This document shows, piece after piece, positions 42,449 through 51,329 of a DNA stretch of 64,000 bases. The position numbers and the translations under genes were made by a program. Below the pieces are notes generated by a model, which saw only the letters and a list, made by a program, of their open reading frames with translations, was not told the DNA's origin and did not search any database. Source of the stretch: CAMAVH01 sp046297835 (GTDB lineage Bacteria > Pseudomonadota > Alphaproteobacteria > SMXQ01); the NCBI GenBank assembly GCA_046297835.1, contig JBKBHI010000006.1, positions 1-64,000 on the forward strand, written 5' to 3'. Within the stretch, counting starts at the first letter, position 1; every line of letters begins with the position of its first letter.

Positions 42449-43117
42449 ATGATCCTTTCCTGCACAGCTTGCGGCACACGCTATTTGATCGACCCGGCTC
42501 TCCTCGGGCCGGACGGCCGCGTCGTGCGTTGCGCCAAATGCGGCCATCAATGGACGCAGACGCCGCCGGAGGATCTGCCGCGCCAGGTCGAATTGCCGCC
42601 GCTCGAAAGCGATTTCCGCGCCATTCCGGGCGCGGCGCGTCCGCCGGGAACCAACTTGCCGGCCCTGCAGTCGCAGCCCAAGCGGCGCGGCGGCGTCATC
42701 GCCTGGATGGTCCTCATCCTCATCGTCGCCGGCCTCGCCGCCGGCGTGGTGCTGGGTCGCCACGAGATCGTCGCCGCCTGGCCGCCGGCCGCCAAGCTCT
42801 ACGAGCTGGCCGGTTTCGCCGGCGAGGAGCTCGGCAACGGCCTGGAATTGCGCAATGTCGCTTCGGCCAGCCGCAGCGAAGACGGCGTGGCGGTGCTCGC
42901 CATCGAGGGCGAAGTGGCCAACATTTCCTCGGCGGCGCGCGACGTGCCGACCATGCGCGCCATCATCAAGGACGGCGACAGGGAAGTGCGGAGCTGGACC
43001 TTCAAGGCGGCGCAGGCGCGCCTGCTGCCGGGCGAGAGCGCGTCCTTCGTCACCAGCCTGCGCGATCCGCCGGCGAACGCGACGGGGCTGACGATCACAT
43101 TCACCGCGGACAAGTGA
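42449..43117 (+). CDS. MJ0042-type zinc-ribbon membrane protein
   Basis: A 222-residue protein. Residues 1-35 form a zinc ribbon with Cys5, Cys8, Cys28 and Cys31 (SCTACGTRY, then VRCAKCGHQW). A single helix follows near residue 85-105 (GVIAWMVLILIVAGLAAGVV) and a C-terminal DUF3426-like domain (LRNVASASRSEDGVAVLAIE, then ARLLPGESASFVTSLRDPPA). Function unknown. It is 10 bp before cpdR and conserved beside ftsE in alphaproteobacteria. Confidence 0.87.
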   Translation: MILSCTACGTRYLIDPALLGPDGRVVRCAKCGHQWTQTPPEDLPRQVELPPLESDFRAIPGAARPPGTNLPALQSQPKRRGGVIAWMVLILIVAGLAAGVVLGRHEIVAAWPPAAKLYELAGFAGEELGNGLELRNVASASRSEDGVAVLAIEGEVANISSAARDVPTMRAIIKDGDREVRSWTFKAAQARLLPGESASFVTSLRDPPANATGLTITFTADK

Positions 43118-43127
43118 CGGGGGTCGC

Positions 43128-43493
43128 ATGGCGCGCATTTTGGTGGCGGAAGACGACCGAGCGGTCCGAGAATTCGTCAAACGCGCGCTCGACCATCGCG
43201 GACACGAAGTCACCACCGTCGAGGACGGCTTGCAGGCGCTGACCGTGCTGCAGACCGAGACCTTCGATCTCCTGATCACCGACATCGTCATGCCCGGGCT
43301 CGACGGCATCGCCCTCGCGCTCAAGATGGCGAAGGAAAAGCCCGAACTCCGCATCCTGATGATGTCGGGCTACAGCGCCGAGCGCCAGCGCGCGCACAAC
43401 CTGGATTCGCTGATCCACAAGGTCGTGCCCAAGCCGTTCAGCCTCAAGGAAATCTGCGACGCCGCCGAAGGCGCTCTCGCCGGCAAATATTAG
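43128..43493 (+). CDS. cpdR: CpdR-like single-domain response regulator
   Basis: A 121-residue receiver domain with acidic pocket ILVAEDDRAVREF, phospho-acceptor Asp52 in LLITDIVMPGLDGI, and conserved Lys in VVPKPFSLKEICDAA. SGYSAERQRAHNLDSLIHKV before the KPF motif matches CpdR proteins of alphaproteobacteria, which when unphosphorylated help ClpXP degrade cell-cycle proteins. No output domain. The assignment rests on motif memory and context. Confidence 0.75.
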   Translation: MARILVAEDDRAVREFVKRALDHRGHEVTTVEDGLQALTVLQTETFDLLITDIVMPGLDGIALALKMAKEKPELRILMMSGYSAERQRAHNLDSLIHKVVPKPFSLKEICDAAEGALAGKY

Positions 43494-43527
43494 GCGCGGG
43501 CTTCGGCGAGCTTCACCGCTTCTCAAA

Positions 43528-43615
43528 TCGTCATGCTCGGGCTTGACCCGAGCATCCATGTCTCCGTTTTTCGGCGTTGGACATATGGACCCTCGGATCA
43601 AGTCCGAGGGTGACG
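43528..43615. repeat. Two-hairpin dispersed repeat, copy D
   Basis: TCGTCATGCTCGGGCTTGAC starts the left hairpin (ATGCTCGGG/CCCGAGCAT) and ACCCTCGGATCAAGTCCGAG the right, ending GGGTGACG. It fills the gap between convergent cpdR and the DUF4175 gene and is closest to copy A. Confidence 0.8.
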
Positions 43616-43660
43616 GTTGGGGATGCGGCAGCGTAACCGCTTGCGCGGCCGTTCGCGCCG

Positions 43661-46285
43661 TCAGAACCGCCGCAGCAGCCGGTCGATATAGTCCAGCTCC
43701 AGGCGCGGGCGTTCGGCTTCGCCGGCGCGGCGGCGAAGCTCTTCGAGAATTTCGCGCGAGCGCATCAGGTCGCCGGCCTTGGGCAGTTCATGGCCGAGCG
43801 TGTCTTCGCCGGCGACGCCGCTCGACGGCGGCTGGCGTCCGAGCGGGTCGAAATTGCGCGGATCGCCCGGGCGCGGCATCGACGGGCCGCCGGGACGGCC
43901 GGGCTGGCCCTGGCCCATCTGCGAGCCGGGCTGGCCCTGGCCCGGCCCTTGGCCCTGGCCCATCATCTGCTGCAATTGCTGCATCATCTCGCCGGCGCCC
44001 TGTTGCAACTGCTCCAGCGCGTTGGCCTGGGGCCCGAGCGCCTGGCCGGGCTGGCCGCTGCCGAGCGCCTGGCCGGCGTCGTTCATCGAGCGTTCGGCGT
44101 TGCCGAAGCCTTCGGGAATCTGGCCGCCCATCTCGCCGAGCTGGCGCATCATCTCGCCGAGCATGCGGCGCAGCGCCTCCTGCTCGGCCTGGCTCTGCTG
44201 GCCGTTCTGTCCTTGCTGCCCTTGCTGATTCTGGCCCTGCTGGTTTCGCCCTTGCTGCCCCTGCTGGTTTTGGCCGCGCTGGCTCTGCGCGTCGCGGTAG
44301 GTCTGCTCCATCAATTCGCGCTGGCGGCGCATCAGCTCCTGCATCTGGCGCATCATCTCGTTCGCCTGCTGTTGCTGCTGCATCTGCTGCTGCGACTGGG
44401 CGAACTGGCCCGATTGCAGATTCTCCAGCATCTGCTGCAGCTGCGACAGCATCTCGCGCGCCGCGTCCATGTCGCCGCTGCGCGCCGCTTCGCGCGCCGC
44501 CTCGATCATGCGCTGCAATTCGTCGCTGGAAACATAGCGCGCGTTGGGGTCGAACGGCATCTGCTGCGGCGGCATGTTCTGCGCGTTGCGCATCATCTGC
44601 TCGATCATGCGGTTGAGCGCCTGCTGCAGCTGGTCGATCAGGCGGTCGATCTCGCTCTGCGGCGCGTTGCGCTGCAAGGCGTCCTGCAAGGCGCGCTGAA
44701 TGTCGCGCAATTCGCGTTCGACGAGCGACAGGCGGCCGTCCTCGATGCGCAGCGCCGTGTCCCACAGCAGCGATTGCGTCGAGGCGATGGTCGCCTCGTC
44801 GCCGTTGTGGCGCAGCCGCGCCGAGGCGGCGCGCAGCGCCAGGAAGACCACGGTGTCGTGGCCGAAGGCTTGCGGCGCTTCGGCGATGTCGGTCAGGCCG
44901 TTGCGCACGGCGTTGCGGTTGCGCGGCGACAGCGCCAGCAATTTGCGCAGCTCGACGATGGCGCGCGCCACCGGATGCTGAAACTCGCGTTCGGGCAGCA
45001 CGAAGGGGATCGGCTCGGTGACGCCGACCTGGCCGAGCGCGTCCTTGGCGACGAGCTGCAGCGTCACCGGCAGGCCGGCCCAGGGATGCGGCGTCAGGTC
45101 GTGAAAGGCGCTGCCCTTCACGTTCATCGTTTTGCGGCCGTCCACGGTCTGGGCCACGCCGCGGCCGAGCGCCAGATCGAGGGTCAGCGGCGGCGCGGCG
45201 ATCCCGTCGTTGGTGGCGGCGCGCCGGATCACGGCCTGCAGGCCGACGATGCCGTAATCGTCGGACCCTTCGTAGGCGAGACGCAGCGCGCCGCGCTCGG
45301 TGCGGCCCGGCAGCGCCGGCATGGCGATTTCGGGATCGAGATCGGGCAGCACGGTCACGCTCCAGCCCGCGACCTCGCGGCCGTTCTGCGTCACGCTGAG
45401 GCGCTGCGCGCCGTCGCTCGGTTCGCCGAGCGCCGCGCTCAGGCGGAAGGAGGCGCTGTCCACCGCCGCGAACTCCTGCCGCCAGTCGCCGAGCGCGAGG
45501 CTCGGCGGCTTGCGCCCGCCTTGCAGCTGGGCCAGCACGGTCGCGCCGACCGGCACGGCGATCGGCCCGTTCTGATCGGGGGCGACGGGCGCGGCGGCGG
45601 TTTGAGCCGGGGTGGCGGCGCGGGTCAGATGGATCGGCGCGAGGCCGGTATAGGCCGGCGGCGTGATCCAGACGTCGAGCGCCAGTTGCGCGGCCGCCGC
45701 GGCGCTCCCCGGCAGCAGGGCGCGGGCAAGGCGGTTGCGGCCGTCGCTCCAGGCGACGACGATGCCGACGGCGAGCACCAGCACCAGGCCGGCGCGCAGG
45801 GCGTAGGGATCGCGCTTGGCGAGGCCGGGCGCGGGCAGGCCGACGCGCAGCCGCTCGATGCTGGCGCGGGCGCGCTGCTGGTGCAGCGCCCAGAGAGCGG
45901 CGGCGGCAGGGTCTTCGGCGCCGGCGGCGAGCTTGTCGCGCAGCGCGGCGAGCGGGCGATGGGTCAGGCCGCTTTCGGTCTCGATGCGGCGGCGCGCCAG
46001 GCCGAAGCCGGGCCAGCGCAGGCGGCGGAGGGCCCGCCAGAGGGCGGCGAGCAGGGCGGCGGCGAACAGGACGAGGGCGGCGATATGGGCCCACAGCGGC
46101 AGGCCGGGCAGCAGGTCGAACAGGGCGACGACGAGGAACAGGCCGGCGATGCCGAGCGCGGGCCAAAGATCGGGCCACAGCTTCTCCCAGAACAAAGCGC
46201 CGCGCGCGAGCCACAGCCGCCCGTCTAAGCCGGGCGGCAGATCGGGCGCGCCGGCGGCGCGCGAAGGATCGGGCGAAACGGTCAT
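43661..46285 (-). CDS. DUF4175/TIGR02302 family membrane protein
   Basis: An 874-residue protein. Two or three N-terminal helices (LGIAGLFLVVALFDLLPGLP, then WAHIAALVLFAAALLAALWR, and AGLVLVLAVGIVVAWSDG) precede a large periplasmic part with LDVWITPPAYTGLAPIHL. Residues about 560-840 are Gln/Met-rich low complexity (MQQLQQMMGQGQ and QQGQNQQGQQG blocks). This is the conserved alphaproteobacterial TIGR02302 family downstream of lysA; function unknown. ATG 46285 is preferred to a GTG twelve codons upstream. Confidence 0.87.
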   Translation of the reverse strand: MTVSPDPSRAAGAPDLPPGLDGRLWLARGALFWEKLWPDLWPALGIAGLFLVVALFDLLPGLPLWAHIAALVLFAAALLAALWRALRRLRWPGFGLARRRIETESGLTHRPLAALRDKLAAGAEDPAAAALWALHQQRARASIERLRVGLPAPGLAKRDPYALRAGLVLVLAVGIVVAWSDGRNRLARALLPGSAAAAAQLALDVWITPPAYTGLAPIHLTRAATPAQTAAAPVAPDQNGPIAVPVGATVLAQLQGGRKPPSLALGDWRQEFAAVDSASFRLSAALGEPSDGAQRLSVTQNGREVAGWSVTVLPDLDPEIAMPALPGRTERGALRLAYEGSDDYGIVGLQAVIRRAATNDGIAAPPLTLDLALGRGVAQTVDGRKTMNVKGSAFHDLTPHPWAGLPVTLQLVAKDALGQVGVTEPIPFVLPEREFQHPVARAIVELRKLLALSPRNRNAVRNGLTDIAEAPQAFGHDTVVFLALRAASARLRHNGDEATIASTQSLLWDTALRIEDGRLSLVERELRDIQRALQDALQRNAPQSEIDRLIDQLQQALNRMIEQMMRNAQNMPPQQMPFDPNARYVSSDELQRMIEAAREAARSGDMDAAREMLSQLQQMLENLQSGQFAQSQQQMQQQQQANEMMRQMQELMRRQRELMEQTYRDAQSQRGQNQQGQQGRNQQGQNQQGQQGQNGQQSQAEQEALRRMLGEMMRQLGEMGGQIPEGFGNAERSMNDAGQALGSGQPGQALGPQANALEQLQQGAGEMMQQLQQMMGQGQGPGQGQPGSQMGQGQPGRPGGPSMPRPGDPRNFDPLGRQPPSSGVAGEDTLGHELPKAGDLMRSREILEELRRRAGEAERPRLELDYIDRLLRRF

Positions 46286-46403
46286 CCTGGGAACGATGCC
46301 ATGCTTTGACCGGAACCGCACTGGCGATTCAAGCGTGGCTGATCACCGCTGCGTTAGCGGCCTGGCCTTGCCCATGCGGTGGGCAAGCGGCTGGCGGGCT
46401 TGG

Positions 46404-47669
46404 CTATTTTCCCTGCCAGGGGGCCGGCTGGTCGCGCCCGATCATGTCCTCGTAGCTCTGGCGCGGGCGGATGACGGCGAACGCGCCGCCCTTCACCAGC
46501 ACTTCGGGCACCAGCGGGCGGCTGTTGTAGTCGGACGCCATGACCGCGCCGTAAGCGCCGGCCGAGCCGAAGGCGACGAGATCGTCGGCCCCGAGCGGCG
46601 GCAGCGCGCGGTCCTTGGCGAAAATGTCGGTGGTCTCGCACACCGGGCCGACGACATCGACTGGGGCGACTTTCGCGTCCTGCGCCGGCTCTTTCAGCGG
46701 CCGGATGTCGTGCCAGGCATCGTAGAGCGCCGGGCGCATGAGATCGTTCATGGCGGCATCGACGATGACGAAGCGGCGATCGGAGCCGTCCTTCACGTAG
46801 AGCACGCGCGAGATCAGCACGCCGGCGTTGCCGACCAGCAGGCGGCCCGGCTCGAAAGTCAGTTCGCAGCCGAGCGCGCCGACGGTCTCCTTCACGACCG
46901 CCGCATAGGCGGCGGGCGGGGGCGGCGTCTCGCCCTGATAGGAAATGCCGAGGCCGCCGCCGAGATCGAGCCGGCGGATGTCGTGGCCTTGGGCGCGCAG
47001 GCGCTGCGCCAGGTCCGCGATCAGCGCGAAGGCATCGCGGAAGGGCGTCAGATCCAAAAGCTGCGAGCCGATATGCACGGCGATGCCGAGCGCCTTGATG
47101 CCCGGCAGCTTGGCCGCTTCGGCATAAACGGCGGGCGCGACATCGTAGTCGATGCCGAATTTGTTCTCTTTCTTGCCGGTGGTGATCTTGGCGTGGGTCT
47201 TGGCGTCCACGTCGGGGTTCACGCGCACGGCGATATGGGCGGTCTTGCCGAGACTGCTCGCCACTTCGCTGAGCTGGCGCAGCTCGGGCAGCGATTCGAC
47301 ATTGAACTGGCCGATGCCGGCGTTGAGCGCGAAGGCCATCTCGCCGCGCGACTTGCCGACGCCGGAGAACACGACCTTTTCAGGCGGCACGCCGGCGGCG
47401 AGCGCGCGGCGCAGCTCGCCTTCCGAGAGAACGTCCGCGCCGGCGCCAAGCGCGGCGAAGGTGCGGATCACCGCCTGGTTGGAATTGGCCTTCACGGCGA
47501 AACAGACGCGCGCGTTCTGCCCGGCGAAGGCTTCGTTGAAGGCGCGATATTGCGCTTCGAGGGCGGCGCTGGAATAGACATAGACCGGCGTGCCGACGGC
47601 CTCGGCGATCTTGGCGAGCGGCACGCCTTCGCAGGCGAGCGCGCCGTTCTGGTAAGCGAAAAAGCTCAT
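46404..47669 (-). CDS. lysA: Diaminopimelate decarboxylase
   Basis: A 421-residue PLP enzyme giving lysine from meso-diaminopimelate. The cofactor lysine is in CFAVKANSNQAVI, the glycine-rich loop in LDLGGGLGISYQ, the phosphate site in TFEPGRLLVGNAGVL and the substrate Cys region in GPVCETTDIFAKD. ASDYNSRPLVPEVLV near the end is also conserved. It starts 13 bp after the small lipoprotein gene. Confidence 0.95.
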   Translation of the reverse strand: MSFFAYQNGALACEGVPLAKIAEAVGTPVYVYSSAALEAQYRAFNEAFAGQNARVCFAVKANSNQAVIRTFAALGAGADVLSEGELRRALAAGVPPEKVVFSGVGKSRGEMAFALNAGIGQFNVESLPELRQLSEVASSLGKTAHIAVRVNPDVDAKTHAKITTGKKENKFGIDYDVAPAVYAEAAKLPGIKALGIAVHIGSQLLDLTPFRDAFALIADLAQRLRAQGHDIRRLDLGGGLGISYQGETPPPPAAYAAVVKETVGALGCELTFEPGRLLVGNAGVLISRVLYVKDGSDRRFVIVDAAMNDLMRPALYDAWHDIRPLKEPAQDAKVAPVDVVGPVCETTDIFAKDRALPPLGADDLVAFGSAGAYGAVMASDYNSRPLVPEVLVKGGAFAVIRPRQSYEDMIGRDQPAPWQGK

Positions 47670-47682
47670 CGCGTCCGGCCGT

Positions 47683-47823
47683 TCAGCGCGTCGGATAGGT
47701 GCGGGGATAGGTGCTGTCCTCGTCCGGCGCGCTCGGCGGGCCTTTCTTGCCGCAGGCGGCGAGCGGGCCGGCGAGCGCGGCGACGAGCAGGAGGAGCGTC
47801 ACGGAGCGGAGAAGCTTCGGCAT
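47683..47823 (-). CDS. Small LptM/YifL-like lipoprotein
   Basis: A 46-residue protein with a signal peptide ending in lipobox L-A-A-C (Cys24) followed by GKKGPPSAPDEDSTYPRTYP, the pattern of the short YifL/LptM lipoproteins encoded between argH and lysA in many proteobacteria. It is two bases after argH and precedes lysA by 13 bp. In E. coli LptM helps LptD assembly. Confidence 0.85.
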   Translation of the reverse strand: MPKLLRSVTLLLLVAALAGPLAACGKKGPPSAPDEDSTYPRTYPTR

Positions 47824-47825
47824 GG

Positions 47826-49262
47826 TCAGCCCTTCAGGAATTGCTTGCGCGCGGCTTTGGCGGCGGCGCGCACGCGGCTCGGCGCGGTGCCGCCCAAGCT
47901 GGTGCGGCTCGCCACCGATTTGTCGACGGAGAGCACGCCATAGACGCTCTTGGTGATGCGTTTGTCGGCGGCTTGCATCTCGGCGAGCGTGAGATCGGCC
48001 AGCTCGCAGCCTTTGGTCTCGGCGAGCTTCACCAGGCTGCCGGTGACATGATGGGCTTCGCGGAACGGCAAGCCAGCCTCGCGCACCAGCCAGTCGGCGA
48101 GATCGGTGGCGGTCGAGAAGCCGGCGCTGGCGGCGGCGCGCAGCCGCGCCGTATTGACCTTGAGATCGCGCATCATGCCGGTCATGGCGTGGATCGACAG
48201 CGACAGGGAATCGGCGGCGTCGAACAGCGGCTCCTTGTCCTCCTGCATGTCCTTGCTGTAGGCGAGCGGCAGGCCCTTCATCACCGTGAGCAGGCCCACG
48301 AGCGCGCCGGCGATGCGGCCGGTCTTGGCGCGGATCAGCTCGGCGGCGTCCGGGTTGCGCTTCTGCGGCATGATCGACGAGCCGGTGGTGAAGCCGTCCG
48401 ACAGTTTCACGAAGGCGAATTGCGGCGACGACCAGATCACCAATTCCTCGGCCAGGCGCGACAGGTGCGTGGCGCAGATCGCGCTCGCGGCGAGGAACTC
48501 GAGCGCGAAGTCGCGCGCCGAGACGGCGTCCATCGAATTGGCCAGCGGCCGGGCGAAGCCGAGCGCCTTGGCCGTCGCCGCGCGGTCGATCGGGAACGAG
48601 GTGCCGGCGAGCGCCGCCGCGCCGAGCGGCGATTCGTTGACGCGCGCGCGCGCGTCCATGAAGCGGCCGCGGTCGCGCCCGATCATCTCGACATAGGCGA
48701 GCATGTGGTGGCCGAACGTCACCGGCTGGGCGCTCTGCAGATGGGTGAAGCCCGGCATCACGGTGGCGGCATGGGCCTCGGCCTGGCCGATCAGCGCCGC
48801 TTGCAGCGCTTGCAGCGCGCGGTCGGTGGCGTCGATGCAATCGCGCACCCACAGGCGGAAGTCGGTCGCCACCTGGTCGTTGCGCGAGCGCCCGGTGTGC
48901 AGCCGGCCGCCGGCCGCGCCGATCATGTCGGTCAGGCGCTTCTCGACGTTGAGGTGGATGTCTTCCAGTTCCGTCTTGAATTCGAACGCGCCGCGCTCGA
49001 TTTGTTGCAGTATCTTCCGCAAGCCGCCGACGATGGCGGCGACATCCTTGCGCGCGACGATGCGCTGCTTGCCGAGCATCTCGGCATGGGCGATCGAGGC
49101 GCGGATGTCTTGGGCGTATAGCCGCTTGTCGAAGTCGATGGAGGCGTTGATGCGCGCCATCAGCGCGTCGGGGCCGGTCTCGAAACGGCCGCCCCACATC
49201 GTGTTGGCGTTCTTCCCGGTTACGGGCTTCTTGGCGGCGGGTTTTTTGGATGGGCGTTTCAT
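47826..49262 (-). CDS. argH: Argininosuccinate lyase
   Basis: A 478-residue fumarase-superfamily enzyme that splits argininosuccinate to arginine and fumarate. MWGGRFETGPDALMARINAS is the conserved start, THLQSAQPVTFGHHMLAYVE contains the catalytic His, and SSIMPQKRNPDAAELIR is the signature loop. A basic 20-residue tail (MKRPSKKPAAKKPVTGKNAN) precedes the core; translation could instead start at the Met of MWGGRF. Its ATG overlaps that of divergent tlpA. Confidence 0.93.
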   Translation of the reverse strand: MKRPSKKPAAKKPVTGKNANTMWGGRFETGPDALMARINASIDFDKRLYAQDIRASIAHAEMLGKQRIVARKDVAAIVGGLRKILQQIERGAFEFKTELEDIHLNVEKRLTDMIGAAGGRLHTGRSRNDQVATDFRLWVRDCIDATDRALQALQAALIGQAEAHAATVMPGFTHLQSAQPVTFGHHMLAYVEMIGRDRGRFMDARARVNESPLGAAALAGTSFPIDRAATAKALGFARPLANSMDAVSARDFALEFLAASAICATHLSRLAEELVIWSSPQFAFVKLSDGFTTGSSIMPQKRNPDAAELIRAKTGRIAGALVGLLTVMKGLPLAYSKDMQEDKEPLFDAADSLSLSIHAMTGMMRDLKVNTARLRAAASAGFSTATDLADWLVREAGLPFREAHHVTGSLVKLAETKGCELADLTLAEMQAADKRITKSVYGVLSVDKSVASRTSLGGTAPSRVRAAAKAARKQFLKG

Positions 49263-49884
49263 GACGGCGAAATCTGGCGGTTGGCGGCAAAACAGGCTGA
49301 TGCTCGCGACGGTCGCGGCGGCGGTTGTCGTCGTCGCCGCCCTCGGCGTCGGCGCGCTGGTGGTATCGGGCAAATCGGAGCGCGGATCAACCCCGGAGAC
49401 TGTCGCCCTGCCGCCGTTTCGCGGCGAATTTCAGGACTTTAGCCGGCTTGAGCCGCCCCAGCCAGCGCCCGACGCGGCCTTTCTCGACGAAAACGGCCGC
49501 CGGCTCCAGCTTTCGGGCCTCAAAGGCCAAGTCGCGCTCGTCAATTTCTGGGCGACCTGGTGCGCGCCATGCGTCGCGGAGATGGCCGCGCTCGACCGTT
49601 TGCAGGGCCAATTGCGGGGCGACGGCCTGGTCGTGTTGGCTTTGTCGCAGGATCGCGCCGGGATCGCGTTGGTCGAGCCGTTTTACAAAAAGCTGGACTT
49701 GCGCGAGCTGGCCATGCGCTTCGATGCGCGCGGCGAGGCGGCCCGCGCCTTCGGCGTGCGCGAACTGCCGGTGACGGTGCTGATCGACCGCAACGGCCGC
49801 GAGCTCGGCCGCCTGTCCGGCCCCGCCGAATGGGACAGCGATGCGGCCAAAGCCTTGATCCGCGCGGCGTTGGTCCAGAAGTAG
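49261..49884 (+). CDS. TlpA-like thiol:disulfide interchange protein
   Basis: A 207-residue membrane-anchored thioredoxin with one N-terminal helix (MLATVAAAVVVVAALGVGAL) and a periplasmic domain whose redox site WCAPC spans Cys101-Cys104 in LVNFWATWCAPCVAEM. The cis-Pro region is VRELPVTVLIDRNG. It probably reduces disulfides for cytochrome c or oxidase assembly. The start codons of this gene and argH overlap by two bases; ATG at 49300 is an alternative start for this gene. Confidence 0.88.
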   Translation: MTAKSGGWRQNRLMLATVAAAVVVVAALGVGALVVSGKSERGSTPETVALPPFRGEFQDFSRLEPPQPAPDAAFLDENGRRLQLSGLKGQVALVNFWATWCAPCVAEMAALDRLQGQLRGDGLVVLALSQDRAGIALVEPFYKKLDLRELAMRFDARGEAARAFGVRELPVTVLIDRNGRELGRLSGPAEWDSDAAKALIRAALVQK

Positions 49885-49891
49885 CTAGTCG

Positions 49892-49915
49892 CCGCCTTTC
49901 AGGCGGAGCGTTTTT
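49892..49915 (+). terminator. Rho-independent terminator of tlpA
   Basis: CCGCCT-TTC-AGGCGG forms a 6-bp stem followed by a T-run (49911-49915), eight bases after the tlpA stop. The same 17-bp sequence recurs 29 bp to the right, where it encodes the C-terminus of the convergent peroxiredoxin-like gene. Confidence 0.6.
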
Positions 49916-50408
49916 ATTCGCCGCCTTTCAGGCGGTCCTGCACATGAGCGAGCGCTTCGGCGGCGCTGACGCGCAGGCGCGGGCCGGTGTTGATGGCGGC
50001 GCTGTCGAGCCGGCCCTTGTGATCGACGCAGAAAAACGCCGGCTCGGTGAAGCGCGCCGGATCGCCCGGCTTGGCCGCTTCGGAAACGTAAAGCCCCCAA
50101 GCGGCGGCGTCGGCGACGGGAAAGCCGTAAGCGATGGGCAGGCGGTCGATGCCCCAGGCTTTCGCCGATTCGGCGGCGCGCGCCGCGTCGTCGGAGCTGA
50201 CGGCGACGACCGTCGCGCCGAGCGCGACGAAATCGCCGAGGGCCGCCTGAAATGAGGCGAGATGCGCCGGGCAGCGCCGGCAATGCAGCCCGCGATAGAA
50301 CACGAGCAACGTGTAGCTCACCGGCGGCGGCGCGTTGAGCGTGAAGGTTCCGCCGCCGACCAGCGGCAGGGACAGCGGCGGCAGAGCCGCGCCGGTTTGA
50401 ATGGCCAT
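49914..50408 (-). CDS. Peroxiredoxin-like (AhpC/TSA) protein
   Basis: A 164-residue thioredoxin-fold protein. The redox pair is Cys43-x-x-Cys46 in VFYRGLHCRRCPAHLASF, typical of the atypical AhpC-TSA-2 group rather than of 2-Cys peroxiredoxins. AVSSDDAARAAESAKAWG is the following region. It likely reduces peroxides or disulfides in the cytoplasm. Its last codons repeat sequence found just beyond its stop, suggesting a small 3' duplication. Confidence 0.82.
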   Translation of the reverse strand: MAIQTGAALPPLSLPLVGGGTFTLNAPPPVSYTLLVFYRGLHCRRCPAHLASFQAALGDFVALGATVVAVSSDDAARAAESAKAWGIDRLPIAYGFPVADAAAWGLYVSEAAKPGDPARFTEPAFFCVDHKGRLDSAAINTGPRLRVSAAEALAHVQDRLKGGE

Positions 50409-50453
50409 GTATGACGCTCCCTTCGCGGCGTCTTGACGCGCCGCGCGGGAAGT

Positions 50454-51329
50454 TTAGCGGGTGGGAACCGGCTTTTCGCCGGAATAATCGTAGAAGCCCT
50501 TGCCCGACTTGCGGCCGAGCCAGCCGGCCTCGACGTATTTCACCAAGAGCGGGCAGGGCCGGTACTTGCTGTCGGCCAGGCCCTCGTAGAGCACCTGCAT
50601 GATGCTGAGGCAGGTGTCGAGGCCGATGAAGTCGGCCAATTCGAGCGGGCCCATCGGATGCGCCGCGCCGAGCTTCATCGCCGTGTCGATGGCCGATACC
50701 GTGCCGACGCCTTCGTAGAGCGCGTAGACCGCTTCGTTGATCATCGGCAACAGGATGCGGTTGACGATGAAGGCTGGGTAATCTTCGGAGCTGACCGGCG
50801 ACTTGCCGACGCGTTCGGCTAGCGCGCGCACGGCCTCCAGCGTGGTCTTTGCCGTGGCGATGCCGGGAATGACCTCGACCAGCTTCATGACCGGCACCGG
50901 GTTCATGAAATGCATGCCGATGAACTTGTCGGGCCGGTCGGTGGCGGCGGCGAGGCGCGTGATCGAGATCGACGAGGTGTTGGAGGCGACGAGCGCGTCG
51001 GCCTTCAGGTGCGGCACCAGATCCTTGAAGATCGCGGTCTTGACCTTCTCGTTCTCGGTCGCCGCTTCGATGACCAGATCGCGGTCGCCGAGCGCGGCCA
51101 TGTCGCCGGCCGTCTTGATGCGGGCGATGGCGGGATCGACGTCGGCGGCCTGCAAAGCGCCCTTGGCGACTTGGCGCTCCATGTTCTTGCGGATGGTGGC
51201 GAGCGCCTTTTCGAGTTGCTGCGCGTTGACGTCGACGAGGATCACGTCGAGCCCGGTCAGCGCCATGACATGGGCGATGCCGCCGCCCATTTGCCCCGCG
51301 CCGATGACGCCGACTTTCTCGATGGCCAT
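50454..51329 (-). CDS. hbd: 3-hydroxybutyryl-CoA dehydrogenase
   Basis: A 291-residue enzyme interconverting acetoacetyl-CoA and (S)-3-hydroxybutyryl-CoA. Rossmann loop VGVIGAGQMGGGIAHVMALT, catalytic region NTSSISITRLAAATDRPDKF, His in IGMHFMNPVPVMKLVEVI, and GFYDYSGEKP at the end. The start at 51329 is set by the conserved MAIEKVGVIGAG. Near mcd and the cobalamin adenosyltransferase, it fits butyrate/ethylmalonyl-CoA metabolism. Confidence 0.93.
   Translation of the reverse strand: MAIEKVGVIGAGQMGGGIAHVMALTGLDVILVDVNAQQLEKALATIRKNMERQVAKGALQAADVDPAIARIKTAGDMAALGDRDLVIEAATENEKVKTAIFKDLVPHLKADALVASNTSSISITRLAAATDRPDKFIGMHFMNPVPVMKLVEVIPGIATAKTTLEAVRALAERVGKSPVSSEDYPAFIVNRILLPMINEAVYALYEGVGTVSAIDTAMKLGAAHPMGPLELADFIGLDTCLSIMQVLYEGLADSKYRPCPLLVKYVEAGWLGRKSGKGFYDYSGEKPVPTR

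Noticed and set aside
42196..42477. Minus-strand frame between ftsE and the zinc-ribbon gene
   Set aside because: No ribosome site, it overlaps the promoter and start of the zinc-ribbon gene and has no protein-like sequence.
43790..46228. Long plus-strand frame of about 810 codons opposite DUF4175
   Set aside because: Low-complexity translation of the Gln-rich reverse strand. No ribosome site or family similarity.
45816..49121. Very long open frame on the plus strand opposite lysA, argH and DUF4175
   Set aside because: It is antisense to clearly conserved genes, lacks any recognisable domain and is His/Arg/Ala-rich as expected from high-GC antisense frames.
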